From contig NZ_JAHBZJ010000010.1 of the NCBI RefSeq assembly GCF_019635455.1, forward strand, positions 1 to 64,000: a stretch of DNA of 64,000 bases, given 5' to 3'. Below, one piece after another: positions 1 through 8,443 of the stretch. How positions within the stretch are numbered: the first letter of the stretch is position 1; each line of letters begins with the position of its first letter. The notes beneath the pieces were generated by a model, which ran no database searches, was not told the DNA's origin, and saw only the letters and a program-made list of their open reading frames with translations. The translations under genes and the position numbers were made by a program. Source of the DNA: Sphingomonas sp. (lineage in GTDB: Bacteria; Pseudomonadota; Alphaproteobacteria; Sphingomonadales; Sphingomonadaceae).

Positions 1-818
1 TTGACGAAGCGCAGGCGCACCCGTTCGCCGGGGCGGAACAGCGCGGTCCAATTGTCCTTCGGGCCGTGCCCGTTGATAAGATAGGTATAGGTCGATCCCG
101 TGACGTCGGAAATGTCGGTCGGGTCCATCCGCATCCCGCCCCAATCGAGCCGGTCCTTGAGCGGCAGGTCCTCGCCCCGCAGCAATCCCGCCAGCGTCTG
201 CTTTTGGCGATTGAAATAGCCGGCTTGCTGCTTGAGCTTCTTGAAGATCGTGTGCGGATGAAGCGGGCTGTGGTCCGACAGCACCACGACATGCTCGCGA
301 TCGTAGCCGACCGGGTCTGCGTCCTTCGGGTCGATCACGATCGGACCGTAGTGACCCATCTGCTCCTGCAGGCCGGAGTGACTATGATACCAATAGGTGC
401 CCGCCTGAACGACCGGGAACTCATAGGTAAAGGTCGAGCGCGGCTTGATTCCGGGGAAGGAGATGCCCGGCACACCGTCCATCTGAAATGGCAGGATCAG
501 TCCGTGCCAGTGGATCGAGCTGTCCTCGTCCAGCGTGTTCTCAACATGGAGCCGGACCTTCTGCCCCTCGCGCAAGCGGATAAGCGGCCCGGGAACGGTG
601 CCGTTGATCCCGATCGCATGACTCTCGCGGCCGTCGACCGTCATCATCTGGTGCGCGATGCGCAGGCGGATGTCCTCGCCGGACACCTCGGGCAAGGGCG
701 CCGCGATACCGCTGGAGTTGGTCTGGGCCCAGGCGGGCAGCCAAGCGGCGAGCGCCATCCCGCCCCCCGCCATCATCGAACCGCGCAGCAGCTGGCGGCG
801 ATCGAACATCCTTGTCAT
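1..818 (-). CDS. copA: Copper-resistance multicopper oxidase CopA, N-terminal part (cut by left edge)
   Basis: Periplasmic multicopper oxidase of the CopA (PcoA) family, which oxidises Cu(I) and contributes to copper tolerance. The first 272 residues are visible and the C-terminus lies beyond the left edge. The N-terminus is a Tat signal (twin Arg at residues 7-8, then LLRGS, cleavage near AWA-Q at 31). Two type-2/type-3 copper motifs of the first cupredoxin domain are present: HWHG (103-106) and HSH (145-147). Start chosen at 818 because GAGGAG sits a few bases upstream; a second in-frame ATG is at 809. copB would be expected downstream, outside the window. It is divergent from the acyltransferase at 1122. 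Family assignment is secure from the motifs; the physiological role is inferred from the family and the copper neighbours. Confidence 0.93.
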   Translation of the reverse strand, partial: MTRMFDRRQLLRGSMMAGGGMALAAWLPAWAQTNSSGIAAPLPEVSGEDIRLRIAHQMMTVDGRESHAIGINGTVPGPLIRLREGQKVRLHVENTLDEDSSIHWHGLILPFQMDGVPGISFPGIKPRSTFTYEFPVVQAGTYWYHSHSGLQEQMGHYGPIVIDPKDADPVGYDREHVVVLSDHSPLHPHTIFKKLKQQAGYFNRQKQTLAGLLRGEDLPLKDRLDWGGMRMDPTDISDVTGSTYTYLINGHGPKDNWTALFRPGERVRLRFV

Positions 819-1121
819 CTTGCTCCTCTGCGCGAGACCTGCGCTTTCAACTGTTACGCGCCGCTCCGGAAAATCCCTCTTCCACCGAGCCGAGCTTTTT
901 TCACAATGCGGTGCGACCCTGGTCTTTCGGGGCAATGAAAACGCAGCCCGACCGGCCAACGCCGCCTACCCATGATGCGGTCACCTAACCCGAACCCCAA
1001 ACTGCCCACTCACTCAATGCCTGACGGCGAGGGATGGCGAGCCGCGCAACGTAAGAACCTTGGAGCGGCGGGCGCGAAGGCGACAGGGAAGTCGCCCGCG
1101 TCCGCAGGCTTTGGGGGAGTC
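819..1121. other. Divergent intergenic region, no gene seen
   Basis: About 300 bases between the divergent copA oxidase and the acyltransferase gene. I see no convincing coding sequence: the frames that stay open here are extensions of neighbours or antisense frames. It must hold the promoters of both flanking genes, but I could not pick out a clear -35/-10 pair or a MerR-type dyad like the one at 3651. Confidence 0.5.
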
Positions 1122-2243
1122 ATGCACGATCAGTCCGAGAACGCCGCACACATCCATATGGATGCGATGCGGACGCTGCTGGCAGTCGCCGTGGCCTTCG
1201 GACATATCTGGGCGCTGCTGATCCGCGACTACCAACCCACGGCAAACATCGCCGTGAACTTCCTTTATTTCGCGGCGGGGTTCGGACACTCGAGCGTCAT
1301 CCTGTTTTTCGTGTTGAGCGGCTATTGGATCACGCGAAGCGTGGTCGCCCGAACCCGCACAGGCTGGAGTTGGCGAGCCTATCTGAGCGACCGTCTGGTA
1401 CGGCTTCTGCTGGTCCTCGTTCCGGCACTGGCGCTGACCGGCGTGTTCGACGGTATCGCCATTTTGCTGCTCGACTCGCCCACGCATCGGGGAGCGACCG
1501 GGACCTATGTCGTTGCCCGCGATATCCGCAGCGACCTGACGCTTGAGGTGCTGGTCGGGAATCTCTTCTTCCTGCAGGAAGTCCTCGTGCGGCCCTTCGG
1601 TTCGAACGGTCCCTTGTGGAGCATCGCTTTCGAATTCTGGTATTATCTCTGGTTCCCGGCGCTTTGGCTGCTGGTGTCGGGTCGGCGCGTCTCGCTTGCA
1701 CTCGTCACCCTCGCCATCGGCCTGCTCAATCCGGAATTGCCGATGGGTTTCGTCTCCTGGCTCTGCGGCGCGCTGCTGGTCTTTGCGGATCGCTATCTTT
1801 CCGAGCGGTCCTCACGCCAGTTGCCAGGCGGCTCGCGCGCGACCGGTGCCGCAGCGCTGCTGTTTCTGGCCACATTGCTCTGGGCGCGCAGCGGCGACTA
1901 CAGGCTGGAGGATCCCGCACTGGCGGCGATGTTCGCGCTCTTCCTGCTCGCGATGCTGCAGCACCCACCTCGCATTCCCGGGCCGGTCAATGCGCTTGCG
2001 CGCTACGGCGCAAGCGCCAGCTTCTCGCTTTACGCGACCCACTTCCCCTTGATGGCCCTGTGCACGGCTCTCATCATCACCACCGACCGGATCGCGCCAA
2101 GCGTGGGGGCGATCCTGCTGGCGCTGGCGATCCTTGCGTTCAGCATCGGGTTCGGTTGGGTGTTCGCAAGTGGGACCGAGAAACACACCATGATTGCGCG
2201 CCGGCACATTCGCCGCTTGATGGGGATCGGCGGAAGACGCTAG
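1122..2243 (+). CDS. Acyltransferase-3 family membrane protein
   Basis: Integral-membrane O-acyltransferase of the acyltransferase_3 (OafA/OatA-like) family, 373 residues with roughly ten hydrophobic segments. Such proteins move acyl groups onto exported glycans or other periplasmic acceptors; the substrate here cannot be told. The N-terminal family signature is recognisable (MDAMRTLLAVAVAFGH, with the conserved His at the end of the first segment), followed by an LSGYWITRS loop. The frame is open 50 codons further upstream, but the ATG at 1122 follows a GGGGGAG ribosome site (spacing is short) and fits the family N-terminus. Its end overlaps the convergent sigma-factor gene by 4 bases. A second acyltransferase_3 gene lies at 11752 near the other end of the island. 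Confidence 0.85.
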   Translation: MHDQSENAAHIHMDAMRTLLAVAVAFGHIWALLIRDYQPTANIAVNFLYFAAGFGHSSVILFFVLSGYWITRSVVARTRTGWSWRAYLSDRLVRLLLVLVPALALTGVFDGIAILLLDSPTHRGATGTYVVARDIRSDLTLEVLVGNLFFLQEVLVRPFGSNGPLWSIAFEFWYYLWFPALWLLVSGRRVSLALVTLAIGLLNPELPMGFVSWLCGALLVFADRYLSERSSRQLPGGSRATGAAALLFLATLLWARSGDYRLEDPALAAMFALFLLAMLQHPPRIPGPVNALARYGASASFSLYATHFPLMALCTALIITTDRIAPSVGAILLALAILAFSIGFGWVFASGTEKHTMIARRHIRRLMGIGGRR

Positions 2244-2806
2244 GCCTCAAGCTCCTGGGAAAGCTTGATCCGCGCGCGCCGCAGGCGCGTCTCGACCGCC
2301 TTCTCGCTGATCCTGAGCGTCGCCGCGGTTTCCGCCTGCGACAGCCCTTCGATGGTCCGTAGCAGGATCACTTCGCGCAATGATGCGGGAAGCGACGCAA
2401 TCGCCTTGGATGTCCGCGCCAGCGCATCGCGATCCGCAAGCTCGACGTCATGCCCCGGCCGATCCTCGGCCACCCGCTCGGCGATATTGTCGATCGGCAA
2501 TGCGAAAGCGATCAGCTTGCGAACCGCGCGCCGGCGCGCCCAGTCGCGGCATTTATTCATCGCGATCGCGGTGAGCCAGGCGCGCATCGAGCGCGCCGGA
2601 TCGTACCGGCGAAGCGCGCCGTGCGCCGCAATGAAAGTCTCCTGAACCAGATCCAGCGCCTCGTCCGGGTCGCCGATCGAGCCCGCGACGATCCGGTAGA
2701 TGGCATCGCGGTGCCGCTTGAGCAGTTCCGCGAACGCCGCGCTGCGCCCGACGAGGCTCAGCGCGGCCAGTTCGCCGTCTGACAGGCTAGCAAGATCGAA
2801 GGTCAC
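2240..2806 (-). CDS. ECF sigma factor, CnrH-like
   Basis: Extracytoplasmic-function sigma-70 factor of 188 residues. Region 2 spans about residues 25-95 (DLVQETFIAAH, then RAWLTAIAMNKCRDW) and region 4 about 130-185 (LPASLREVILLRTIEGLSQ followed by a helix-turn-helix ending in ETRLRRAR). The start is GTG, overlapping the stop of the upstream sensor gene as GTGA, so the two are translationally coupled. It is the last gene of a three-gene unit whose order (membrane anti-sigma, periplasmic sensor, sigma) is that of cnrYXH in Cupriavidus. By analogy it would be released by metal binding to the sensor and drive metal-resistance genes plus its own operon. Its targets are not established; no cnrCBA efflux genes are in the window. 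Confidence 0.9.
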   Translation of the reverse strand: MTFDLASLSDGELAALSLVGRSAAFAELLKRHRDAIYRIVAGSIGDPDEALDLVQETFIAAHGALRRYDPARSMRAWLTAIAMNKCRDWARRRAVRKLIAFALPIDNIAERVAEDRPGHDVELADRDALARTSKAIASLPASLREVILLRTIEGLSQAETAATLRISEKAVETRLRRARIKLSQELEA

Positions 2807-3240
2807 CGGCTTTCGGCGGTCAGCGCCTTAACCACCGCTTGGTCGAACTTGGCAGCCTGGTCGGGACGGAGGATCGCGCGCATCGCAAAGACGTGCGCTA
2901 GCGTCTCCTTTTGAAGTTCGCCCATCGCGACGTGAATTCGATCGACCGCTTCTCGAACCCTCGGCCCGGCCGAATGCTCGGCCTCGATCGCCGCAGCGAG
3001 ACGGGCATTGTCTGCGCGAAGCGCCATTTCCAGCGCTTTCTTGCGCAGCCCGAACTGGCGTTCGAGCTGATCGAGTTGTGCCTGCTGGCCAGCGTCGAGA
3101 TCGAGCCCGTTGTGAAGCAGCGCATGGAGCTCGGCGCCAGGCTGGGGCGCTGCGGGCAGAAAATAGCGGCCAACCGCTACGCCGCCGACCGATGCGACGA
3201 ATGCGATCAGGGCAATCAGCAGGATATGCTTGAGTTTCAT
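2803..3240 (-). CDS. CnrX-like periplasmic metal sensor
   Basis: Membrane-anchored periplasmic sensor of the CnrX/metal_resist family, 145 residues: one N-terminal transmembrane segment (about 5-27), then a helical hairpin domain. With the ATG at 3240, His39, His43, Glu60, His116 and Met120 match the Co/Ni ligands of CnrX (His42, His46, Glu63, His119, Met123) with a constant offset of three, so the complete ligand set is preserved. The upstream anti-sigma gene's stop overlaps this start (TGATG) and the sigma gene's GTG overlaps its stop. The sensor is expected to bind metal in the periplasm and pass the signal to the anti-sigma factor. Which metal is sensed here (Ni, Co or Cu) is open; the neighbourhood is copper resistance. 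Confidence 0.85.
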   Translation of the reverse strand: MKLKHILLIALIAFVASVGGVAVGRYFLPAAPQPGAELHALLHNGLDLDAGQQAQLDQLERQFGLRKKALEMALRADNARLAAAIEAEHSAGPRVREAVDRIHVAMGELQKETLAHVFAMRAILRPDQAAKFDQAVVKALTAESR

Positions 3241-3506
3241 CAACCGCCCCCGAGCAGCGTCGAAGGCGCCAACTGCCAGCTGTCGTCGAACGTCGCGACC
3301 TGAGCACGCGCGGCCGGAGACCAGCCGCCCGCCACGCCCATGCTCACTGCCACCACCGCAGCGAGCGCGCCGCTGAGCGCAAAGCCGTCACGTCGTGGCT
3401 GCGGCAAGGAAATCTGTTCCAGGACGGCTACCGAAACGGCGGCCAGCCCCGGGTGCGGCGGACGTGCAGCAAGCCGTCCAAGCATATCGTCCAAATCGTC
3501 GCGCAT
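3240..3506 (-). CDS. CnrY-like membrane anti-sigma factor
   Basis: Small bitopic protein of 88 residues: a cytosolic N-terminal segment of about 40 residues (with the HPGL motif common in this group), one transmembrane helix (about 43-62) and a short periplasmic tail ending in APSTLLGGG. Size, topology and position at the head of a sensor-sigma operon match the anti-sigma factor CnrY, which holds its sigma factor inactive through the cytosolic peptide. Start at 3506 is supported by GAGG seven bases upstream. The overlapping stop/start with the sensor gene shows tight coupling. Sequence similarity within this family is low, so the assignment rests mainly on topology and gene order. Confidence 0.75.
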   Translation of the reverse strand: MRDDLDDMLGRLAARPPHPGLAAVSVAVLEQISLPQPRRDGFALSGALAAVVAVSMGVAGGWSPAARAQVATFDDSWQLAPSTLLGGG

Positions 3507-3610
3507 ATATTGCCTCTATCCCCACCTATCTTACGCGCGCCGCCCGCTTTGCCCTCAAGGCGATGCAGATTCTCGCACGGTCGCAGATCCTGTGCCCGAT
3601 CTTTCCGCCG

Positions 3611-3626
3611 AGGGACAATTGTCCCT
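3611..3626. promoter_or_regulatory. Perfect 16-base palindrome in the divergent control region
   Basis: AGGGACAATTGTCCCT is an uninterrupted perfect palindrome between the anti-sigma gene (start 3506, minus) and the Cu-ATPase gene (start 3700, plus), separate from the MerR-type dyad at 3656-3672. Its placement suggests an operator for a dimeric regulator. It matches no operator that I can name with confidence. Confidence 0.45.
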
Positions 3627-3650
3627 GCTGCGTACATCGGAATGAGGGCC

Positions 3651-3680
3651 TTGACCTTGACACGATGTCAAGCCCTACAT
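3651..3680 (+). promoter_or_regulatory. CueR/MerR-type promoter of the Cu-ATPase gene
   Basis: A -35 TTGACC (3651-3656) and a -10 like CTACAT (3675-3680) are separated by 18 bases that hold a perfect inverted repeat CTTGAC-N5-GTCAAG (3656-3672). A dyad lying inside a slightly long spacer is the hallmark of MerR-family activation, where the activator untwists the promoter. The bound protein is most likely the CueR encoded downstream at 6074. The transcription start would fall a few bases before the ribosome site GGAGGA at 3692. Confidence 0.75.
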
Positions 3681-3699
3681 CGTGCCGCATCGGAGGAAC

Positions 3700-6057
3700 A
3701 TGATGACGACTCATTCCCATGACGATGCACCGCGGGGCCATGGCTGCTGCGCCGGAACGGACCACGCACCGGCCGCCGTGAAGGATCCGGTCTGCGGGAT
3801 GATGGTCGATCCCGCGACCACCCCGCACCACGCTCTTCACCAGGGCACTGCGTATCATTTCTGCAGCGCCGGTTGCCGCTCGAAATTTCTGGGCGATCCC
3901 GAACGCTACCTCACGCCCGGTGCCCAAGCACCCGAAGCGCCGGCGGGAACGATCTATACCTGCCCGATGCACCCGGAGATCCGCCAGGTCGGTCCCGGCT
4001 CCTGCCCGATCTGCGGAATGGCGCTGGAGCCCGAGACGATCACGCTCGACAGCGGCCCCAATCCCGAGCTGGCCGATATGAGCCGGCGGTTCTGGATCGG
4101 ACTTATCCTCGCTATCCCGGTCTTCGTCCTCGAGATGGGCGGCCATCTCACCGGCCTGACCATGGCAATCGGCCAGCCGCTCTCGAACTGGATCCAGTTC
4201 GCGCTGGCGACGCCCGTCGTCCTCTGGGCCGGCTGGCCCTTCTTCGAACGCGGCTGGGCCTCGCTCAAATCGCGCAACCTCAACATGTTCACGCTGATCG
4301 CAATGGGGGTGGGCGTGGCGTTCGCCTACAGCGTGGTGGCGGTGGTCATGCCGGAGATCTTCCCTGCGGCGTTTCGCGGCCATGACGGCGCGGTCGCGGT
4401 CTATTTCGAGGCCGCCGCCGTCATCACCGTCCTCGTGCTGCTTGGCCAGGTGCTGGAACTCAGGGCCCGTGAAAGAACTTCGGGAGCGATCAAGGCGCTG
4501 CTCGATCTCGCGCCGAAGACCGCACGGCGACTAGGCCCGGACGGCAGCGACGAAGAGGTGACGCTCGACCTTATCCAGGTCGGCGACCTCCTACGGGTAC
4601 GTCCCGGTGAAAAGGTTCCGGTCGATGGCGAACTGACCGAGGGTCATGTCGCGATCGACGAATCTCTCGTGACCGGGGAGTCGATGCCGGTCACCAAGGA
4701 GCCGGGCGCCGCGGTGATCGCCGGTTCGCTCAACAGGACCGGAACATTCGTCATGCGCGCCGACAAGGTGGGGGCCGACACACTGCTCGCCCGCATCGTC
4801 CAGATGGTTGCCGAGGCGCAGCGCAGCCGCGCGCCGATCCAGCGGATGGCGGACAAAGTCTCCGCCTGGTTCGTTCCCAGCGTGATCGCCGTCGCCTTGA
4901 CCGCAGCGATTGTCTGGGCGCTGGTCGGTCCCGAGCCGCGCTTCGCCTATGCGCTGGTCGCGGCCGTGTCGGTCCTGATCATCGCTTGCCCCTGCGCGCT
5001 CGGTCTCGCTACCCCGATGTCGATCATGGTGGGTGTCGGCCAGGGTGCCCAGGCCGGCGTGTTGATCAAGAATGCCGAGGCGCTGGAGCGGTTCGAGAAA
5101 ATCGACACGCTGATCGTGGACAAGACCGGCACGCTCACCGAGGGCCGCCCCGCGGTCACGCTCGTCCTTCCGGCGCCCGGCCAGAACGAGGCCGAGCTGC
5201 TCCGCCTCGCTGCGAGTGTCGAGCGCGCCAGCGAGCATCCGCTCGGCGAAGCGATCGTCCGCGCCGCCGACGAACGCGGCCTCCGTCTCGCCGAGGTTGC
5301 GGCGTTCGACGCGCCCATCGGACGCGGCGTCACCGGCACAGTCGAGGGCCGCAAGCTCCTCCTCGGCGGCCCCCGCCTGATGCGCGAGAACGGCATCGAC
5401 CTCGCCACGCTTGCCGAGCCGGCCGAGGCGCTGCGCGGCGAAGGCGGCACCGCAATCTTCGTGGTGATCGACGGCGCGCTCGCCGGGCTGATCGGCGTCT
5501 CCGATCCGATCAAGGCCAGCACCCCCGAAGCGGTCCGCGCCTTGAAGGCCGAGGGTATCCGCGTCGTGATGATGACCGGCGACAACCGCACCACCGCGCT
5601 GGCCGTCGCCGCGCGTATCGGCATCGACGAGGTCGAAGCCGAAGTCCTGCCCGAGGACAAGGCCGCGGTCGTGAAGAAGCTGCGCGCCCAGGGCCGCGCG
5701 GTTGCGATGGCCGGCGACGGGGTGAACGACGCGCCCGCACTTGCCGCGGCCGAAGTCGGGGTGGCGATGGGTGCCGGTTCCGACGTCGCCATCGAGAGCG
5801 CGGGCGTGACGCTCCTTCAGGGCGATCTGAACGGTCTGGTCCGCGCACGCCGTCTGTCGCGCGCGGTGATGCGCAACATCCGCCAGAACCTTGTATTTGC
5901 CTTTGCCTATAATGTCGCCGGCGTGCCGATTGCGGCGGGACTGCTCTACCCGCTCACCGGCATGCTGCTCTCGCCGGCGATCGCGGCGCTGGCGATGGCG
6001 CTGTCCTCGGTCAGCGTGATCAGCAATGCGCTTCGCCTGCGGCTGGTGCATTTGTGA
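3700..6057 (+). CDS. copA: Copper-translocating P1B-type ATPase with YHS and heavy-metal-binding N-terminal domains
   Basis: Inner-membrane Cu(I)-exporting P-type ATPase, 785 residues. A His/Cys-rich start is followed by a YHS domain (about 27-72, starting VKDPVCGM) and a heavy-metal-binding domain (about 86-110, YTCPMHPEI and [11 protein letters not shown]), in place of the usual ferredoxin-like HMA domains. The core has the membrane CPC motif (430-432), TGES, phosphorylation site DKTGT (Asp474), the His-Pro dipeptide (His513) and GDGVND (672-677). The frame opens at a GTG at 3682, but GGAGGA at 3692-3697 points to ATG 3700 or 3703. It lies downstream of a CueR-type promoter and 16 bases upstream of cueR, so the two probably form one operon. 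Named copA by family; this duplicates the oxidase name at the left edge. Confidence 0.95.
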   Translation: MMTTHSHDDAPRGHGCCAGTDHAPAAVKDPVCGMMVDPATTPHHALHQGTAYHFCSAGCRSKFLGDPERYLTPGAQAPEAPAGTIYTCPMHPEIRQVGPGSCPICGMALEPETITLDSGPNPELADMSRRFWIGLILAIPVFVLEMGGHLTGLTMAIGQPLSNWIQFALATPVVLWAGWPFFERGWASLKSRNLNMFTLIAMGVGVAFAYSVVAVVMPEIFPAAFRGHDGAVAVYFEAAAVITVLVLLGQVLELRARERTSGAIKALLDLAPKTARRLGPDGSDEEVTLDLIQVGDLLRVRPGEKVPVDGELTEGHVAIDESLVTGESMPVTKEPGAAVIAGSLNRTGTFVMRADKVGADTLLARIVQMVAEAQRSRAPIQRMADKVSAWFVPSVIAVALTAAIVWALVGPEPRFAYALVAAVSVLIIACPCALGLATPMSIMVGVGQGAQAGVLIKNAEALERFEKIDTLIVDKTGTLTEGRPAVTLVLPAPGQNEAELLRLAASVERASEHPLGEAIVRAADERGLRLAEVAAFDAPIGRGVTGTVEGRKLLLGGPRLMRENGIDLATLAEPAEALRGEGGTAIFVVIDGALAGLIGVSDPIKASTPEAVRALKAEGIRVVMMTGDNRTTALAVAARIGIDEVEAEVLPEDKAAVVKKLRAQGRAVAMAGDGVNDAPALAAAEVGVAMGAGSDVAIESAGVTLLQGDLNGLVRARRLSRAVMRNIRQNLVFAFAYNVAGVPIAAGLLYPLTGMLLSPAIAALAMALSSVSVISNALRLRLVHL

Positions 6058-6073
6058 TCCGGAGATTCGCATC

Positions 6074-6469
6074 ATGAACATCGGCCAGGCTGCGCAGGCG
6101 AGCGGCGTGTCGCAGCGTATGATCCGTCACTACGAGAAGATCGGCCTGATCCCGGCGGCGCTTCGCCGGGACAGCGGCTATCGCGACTATGCAGATGCCG
6201 ACGTCCATCGGCTTCGCTTCATCGCAAACGCTCGCGACCTCGGCTTTCCGATCGGCGAAATCGGAACGCTCCTGGACCTCTGGCACGACCGGGCGCGCTC
6301 GAGCGCCGAGGTCAAGGCGCTTGCGACGTCGCGCGCGGAGGAGCTGCGCCAAAAGGCCGAAGCGATCGAGGCGATGCGGCGCGCGTTGCTCGATCTTGCC
6401 GGTCGCTGCCATGGTGATATGCGGCCGGACTGTCCGATCCTTGATTCACTTTCCGGAGATGCGAACTGA
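6074..6469 (+). CDS. cueR: Cu(I)-responsive MerR-family regulator CueR
   Basis: Copper-sensing transcriptional activator of the MerR family, 131 residues. The N-terminal winged helix-turn-helix (MNIGQAAQASGVSQRMIRHY) is followed by the dimerisation helix and a C-terminal metal loop with Cys112 and Cys120 (RCHGDMRPDCPI). Both cysteines have the numbering and spacing of the two Cu(I) ligands of E. coli CueR. Start at ATG 6074 with GGAGA eight bases upstream; the longer open frame from 6026 overlaps the ATPase and lacks support. It presumably activates the dyad promoter at 3651 and thereby its own operon. Its end faces the convergent methyltransferase gene 7 bases away. Confidence 0.92.
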   Translation: MNIGQAAQASGVSQRMIRHYEKIGLIPAALRRDSGYRDYADADVHRLRFIANARDLGFPIGEIGTLLDLWHDRARSSAEVKALATSRAEELRQKAEAIEAMRRALLDLAGRCHGDMRPDCPILDSLSGDAN

Positions 6470-6476
6470 CGGTCGG

Positions 6477-7130
6477 CTACACGCCGCGCCGCGCGGTGTA
6501 GAGCGACAGGGACCCGGTCAATGTCCTGATTACGGCCTGCTCGGCCACCGCCAGAAACCCGACATCGGCGAGGATCTGCGGCAGCACGCCGTCGGCATTG
6601 GGTTGGGTGAGCTCGACGCCGTCAAGCCGCTGGATAATGCCGAACAGGCGGCGCATGAGCCACCCGCGCTGCTCGCCATAGTCGAGCAGGACCAGGCGGC
6701 CGCCAGGGCGAAGGGCCGCATGCATCGCAGCGGCGATCGAGCGCTTTGCCGAAAGCGGGCATTGGTGCAGAACCAGGCTCGACACCACGATGGTGGCAAC
6801 CGCCTCGCCAAGCTCGTCGCCCATGGCGCGGCGCCATTCGACCGCGACTGCGGCGCGCTCGGCTTTGGCGCGAGCGATCGCCAGCACCTCCGGATCAGGA
6901 TCGACACCGATGACCTGCGTCTGTGCGCATGCTTCCTTGACCATCACTGCCAGCGTCCCCGTCCCGCAGCCGACATCCATGACGATGTCATCGGGGCCTG
7001 GGGCAAGCTTCCTAAGGACCTGTCCGCGCCAATACCGCTCGCGCGTAAGCAACGCTATCGCAAGGTCGTAGAAGCGCGTGAGTCTGGCGTTGCCGAGCGC
7101 GGGAACAAAGGCATCGCCCGCTGGCGCCAT
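6477..7130 (-). CDS. Class I SAM-dependent methyltransferase in the copCD operon
   Basis: Rossmann-fold methyltransferase of 217 residues with the SAM-binding glycine motif MDVGCGTG (51-58), an acidic residue after strand 2 (IGVDPDPE) and a late LRPGGRLVLLDYG motif. The substrate is unknown; resemblance to ubiquinone/menaquinone-type (UbiE-like) methyltransferases is only general. Start set at 7130, because that ATG overlaps the copD stop (TGATG) whereas the longer open frame intrudes into copD. It is thus translationally coupled to copD as third gene of a copC-copD-methyltransferase operon. A near-perfect hairpin (about 6476-6500) covers its last codons and the convergent end of cueR and might act as a terminator. 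Confidence 0.8.
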   Translation of the reverse strand: MAPAGDAFVPALGNARLTRFYDLAIALLTRERYWRGQVLRKLAPGPDDIVMDVGCGTGTLAVMVKEACAQTQVIGVDPDPEVLAIARAKAERAAVAVEWRRAMGDELGEAVATIVVSSLVLHQCPLSAKRSIAAAMHAALRPGGRLVLLDYGEQRGWLMRRLFGIIQRLDGVELTQPNADGVLPQILADVGFLAVAEQAVIRTLTGSLSLYTARRGV

Positions 7131-8065
7131 CACATCGCTCCAGAAGGATCGAGTGTACCAAGCCAGCCGACAAGCAGGAGGATCGCAACCACGCATCCGG
7201 TCTCGACGGCAAGACTTTGGCGCAGCACGGAGAGCGCGCCCGCCTCGTCGTCTGCGGCCATTGCGACTTCGAAGCGCGGCACGAGGCGGAACCGGTTGGA
7301 AGCCGCCAGGCCAAGCATGACGATGAACAGTACGAGCTTGGCGAGCAGCAGCTGGCCATAGAGACTGCCGGGAAGCGCAGCGATACCCGGCCAGCCGACG
7401 ATAACGATCAAGTTGAGCAGGCCCGTCGCGACGAGCAGGCCAACCACGATCGTGCCGGTCACGGAGAAACCGTCGAGGACGCGGTGCGTCAGCTGCAAAT
7501 GTTCACGATCGATTGTGGCTTGCGGACGCAGCACCAGCAAGAGCATCGCCCCCAGCGCGCCTACCCAGACGCCGGCCGCCAGCAAATGAACGATATCGCC
7601 GCCCAGTTGCAGCCAGCCGAGCGGACCTTCACCGATCGCACCGTGCCCGCCCCAGGCGAGGCTCGCCAGGCCGACCCCGCCCGCGAGGGTGACGACGATG
7701 GCCGACGCCGTCGCCCATTTGTGCCGGCGCAGCGGCCAGGCCGACAGAAGTGCAACAATCAGCACGGCGATCCGTATCTGCAAGGCGGTGCCGTTGCTCG
7801 TATCGAACAACAGCACCCCCAGCGTCTCGCCATCGATGGCTGACAAACCGGTTCCGCCAAGCGTGGCTGCGAGGATCGCCGTACCGAGGACCGATAGCAA
7901 AATGCCGCCGCTCGCCGCCGATAAAACCAAAGCGGCAAGCGGCAGCACCGTGCCGGAGACACGCTCCGACCCCCTCAGCGCATAGAGGGCGAATGCGCTG
8001 AAGCCGAACAGGGCCATCAGGTCTAGATAGAGCAGGAAGCGGCCTGCGACGGCGAGACTTTCCAC
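7130..8065 (-). CDS. copD: Copper resistance protein CopD (inner-membrane)
   Basis: Integral-membrane protein of the CopD/PcoD family, 311 residues with about eight hydrophobic helices, which with CopC is thought to move copper across the inner membrane or control its periplasmic handling. The C-terminal half carries the CopD domain (GLLVATGLLNLI followed by LYGQLLLAKLVLFIVML). The start is GTG at 8065, three bases after the copC stop. Its stop overlaps the methyltransferase start. It is the second gene of the copC operon. Confidence 0.9.
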   Translation of the reverse strand: MESLAVAGRFLLYLDLMALFGFSAFALYALRGSERVSGTVLPLAALVLSAASGGILLSVLGTAILAATLGGTGLSAIDGETLGVLLFDTSNGTALQIRIAVLIVALLSAWPLRRHKWATASAIVVTLAGGVGLASLAWGGHGAIGEGPLGWLQLGGDIVHLLAAGVWVGALGAMLLLVLRPQATIDREHLQLTHRVLDGFSVTGTIVVGLLVATGLLNLIVIVGWPGIAALPGSLYGQLLLAKLVLFIVMLGLAASNRFRLVPRFEVAMAADDEAGALSVLRQSLAVETGCVVAILLLVGWLGTLDPSGAM

Positions 8066-8068
8066 GCT

Positions 8069-8443
8069 TTAGCGAACCTTGAATTCGAAGCTGCCCTCGA
8101 TCTTGTGCGTGTCGGCGGAAACGACCGTGTAGCTCACCTTGTAGGTCCCAGTGGTGAGCGGCCGGGCGAAGGTCACGACCAGGCTCTTGCCGTCGGCGCC
8201 TGCGGCGACGCGGCCCTGGATCGGCATCGGCGCATGGCTGGCCATGCCGGGCATGCCGGTCATCACCACCTGAGCGGTCGAGAGGCGCGCCACCAGGCGC
8301 TCCGAGAAGGACAGTTGGACAGTCGCGGTCGGCTTAACGGTCGCATTGGCCGCGGGGGTCGACGAGACCAGCTTGGGGTGAGCCGCTGCGGGCACGGCGA
8401 CGATAATGGCTGTGGCGGCAAGCGCGGACATGAAAGAACGCAT
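8069..8443 (-). CDS. copC: Periplasmic copper-binding protein CopC
   Basis: Small secreted beta-barrel copper protein, 124 residues, with a signal peptide cleaved at AAA-H so that His22 becomes the mature N-terminus. That N-terminal His together with Asp111 and His113 (ADTHKIE) forms the Cu(II) site typical of CopC. A Met-rich stretch (MTGMPGMASHAPM, about 61-73) may give a Cu(I) site. It is the first gene of the copC-copD-methyltransferase operon on the minus strand. Start at 8443 has only a distant GGAG; no better start is apparent. Confidence 0.93.
   Translation of the reverse strand: MRSFMSALAATAIIVAVPAAAHPKLVSSTPAANATVKPTATVQLSFSERLVARLSTAQVVMTGMPGMASHAPMPIQGRVAAGADGKSLVVTFARPLTTGTYKVSYTVVSADTHKIEGSFEFKVR

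Noticed and set aside
66..938. Long plus-strand open frame across the copA oxidase
   Set aside because: It is antisense to a gene with clear multicopper oxidase motifs; such frames are common in high-GC DNA, and its translation resembles no protein.
4591..6081. 496-codon minus-strand frame opposite the Cu-ATPase
   Set aside because: It is the complement of an unmistakable P-type ATPase, with His/Arg/Asp-rich shadow composition and no domain.
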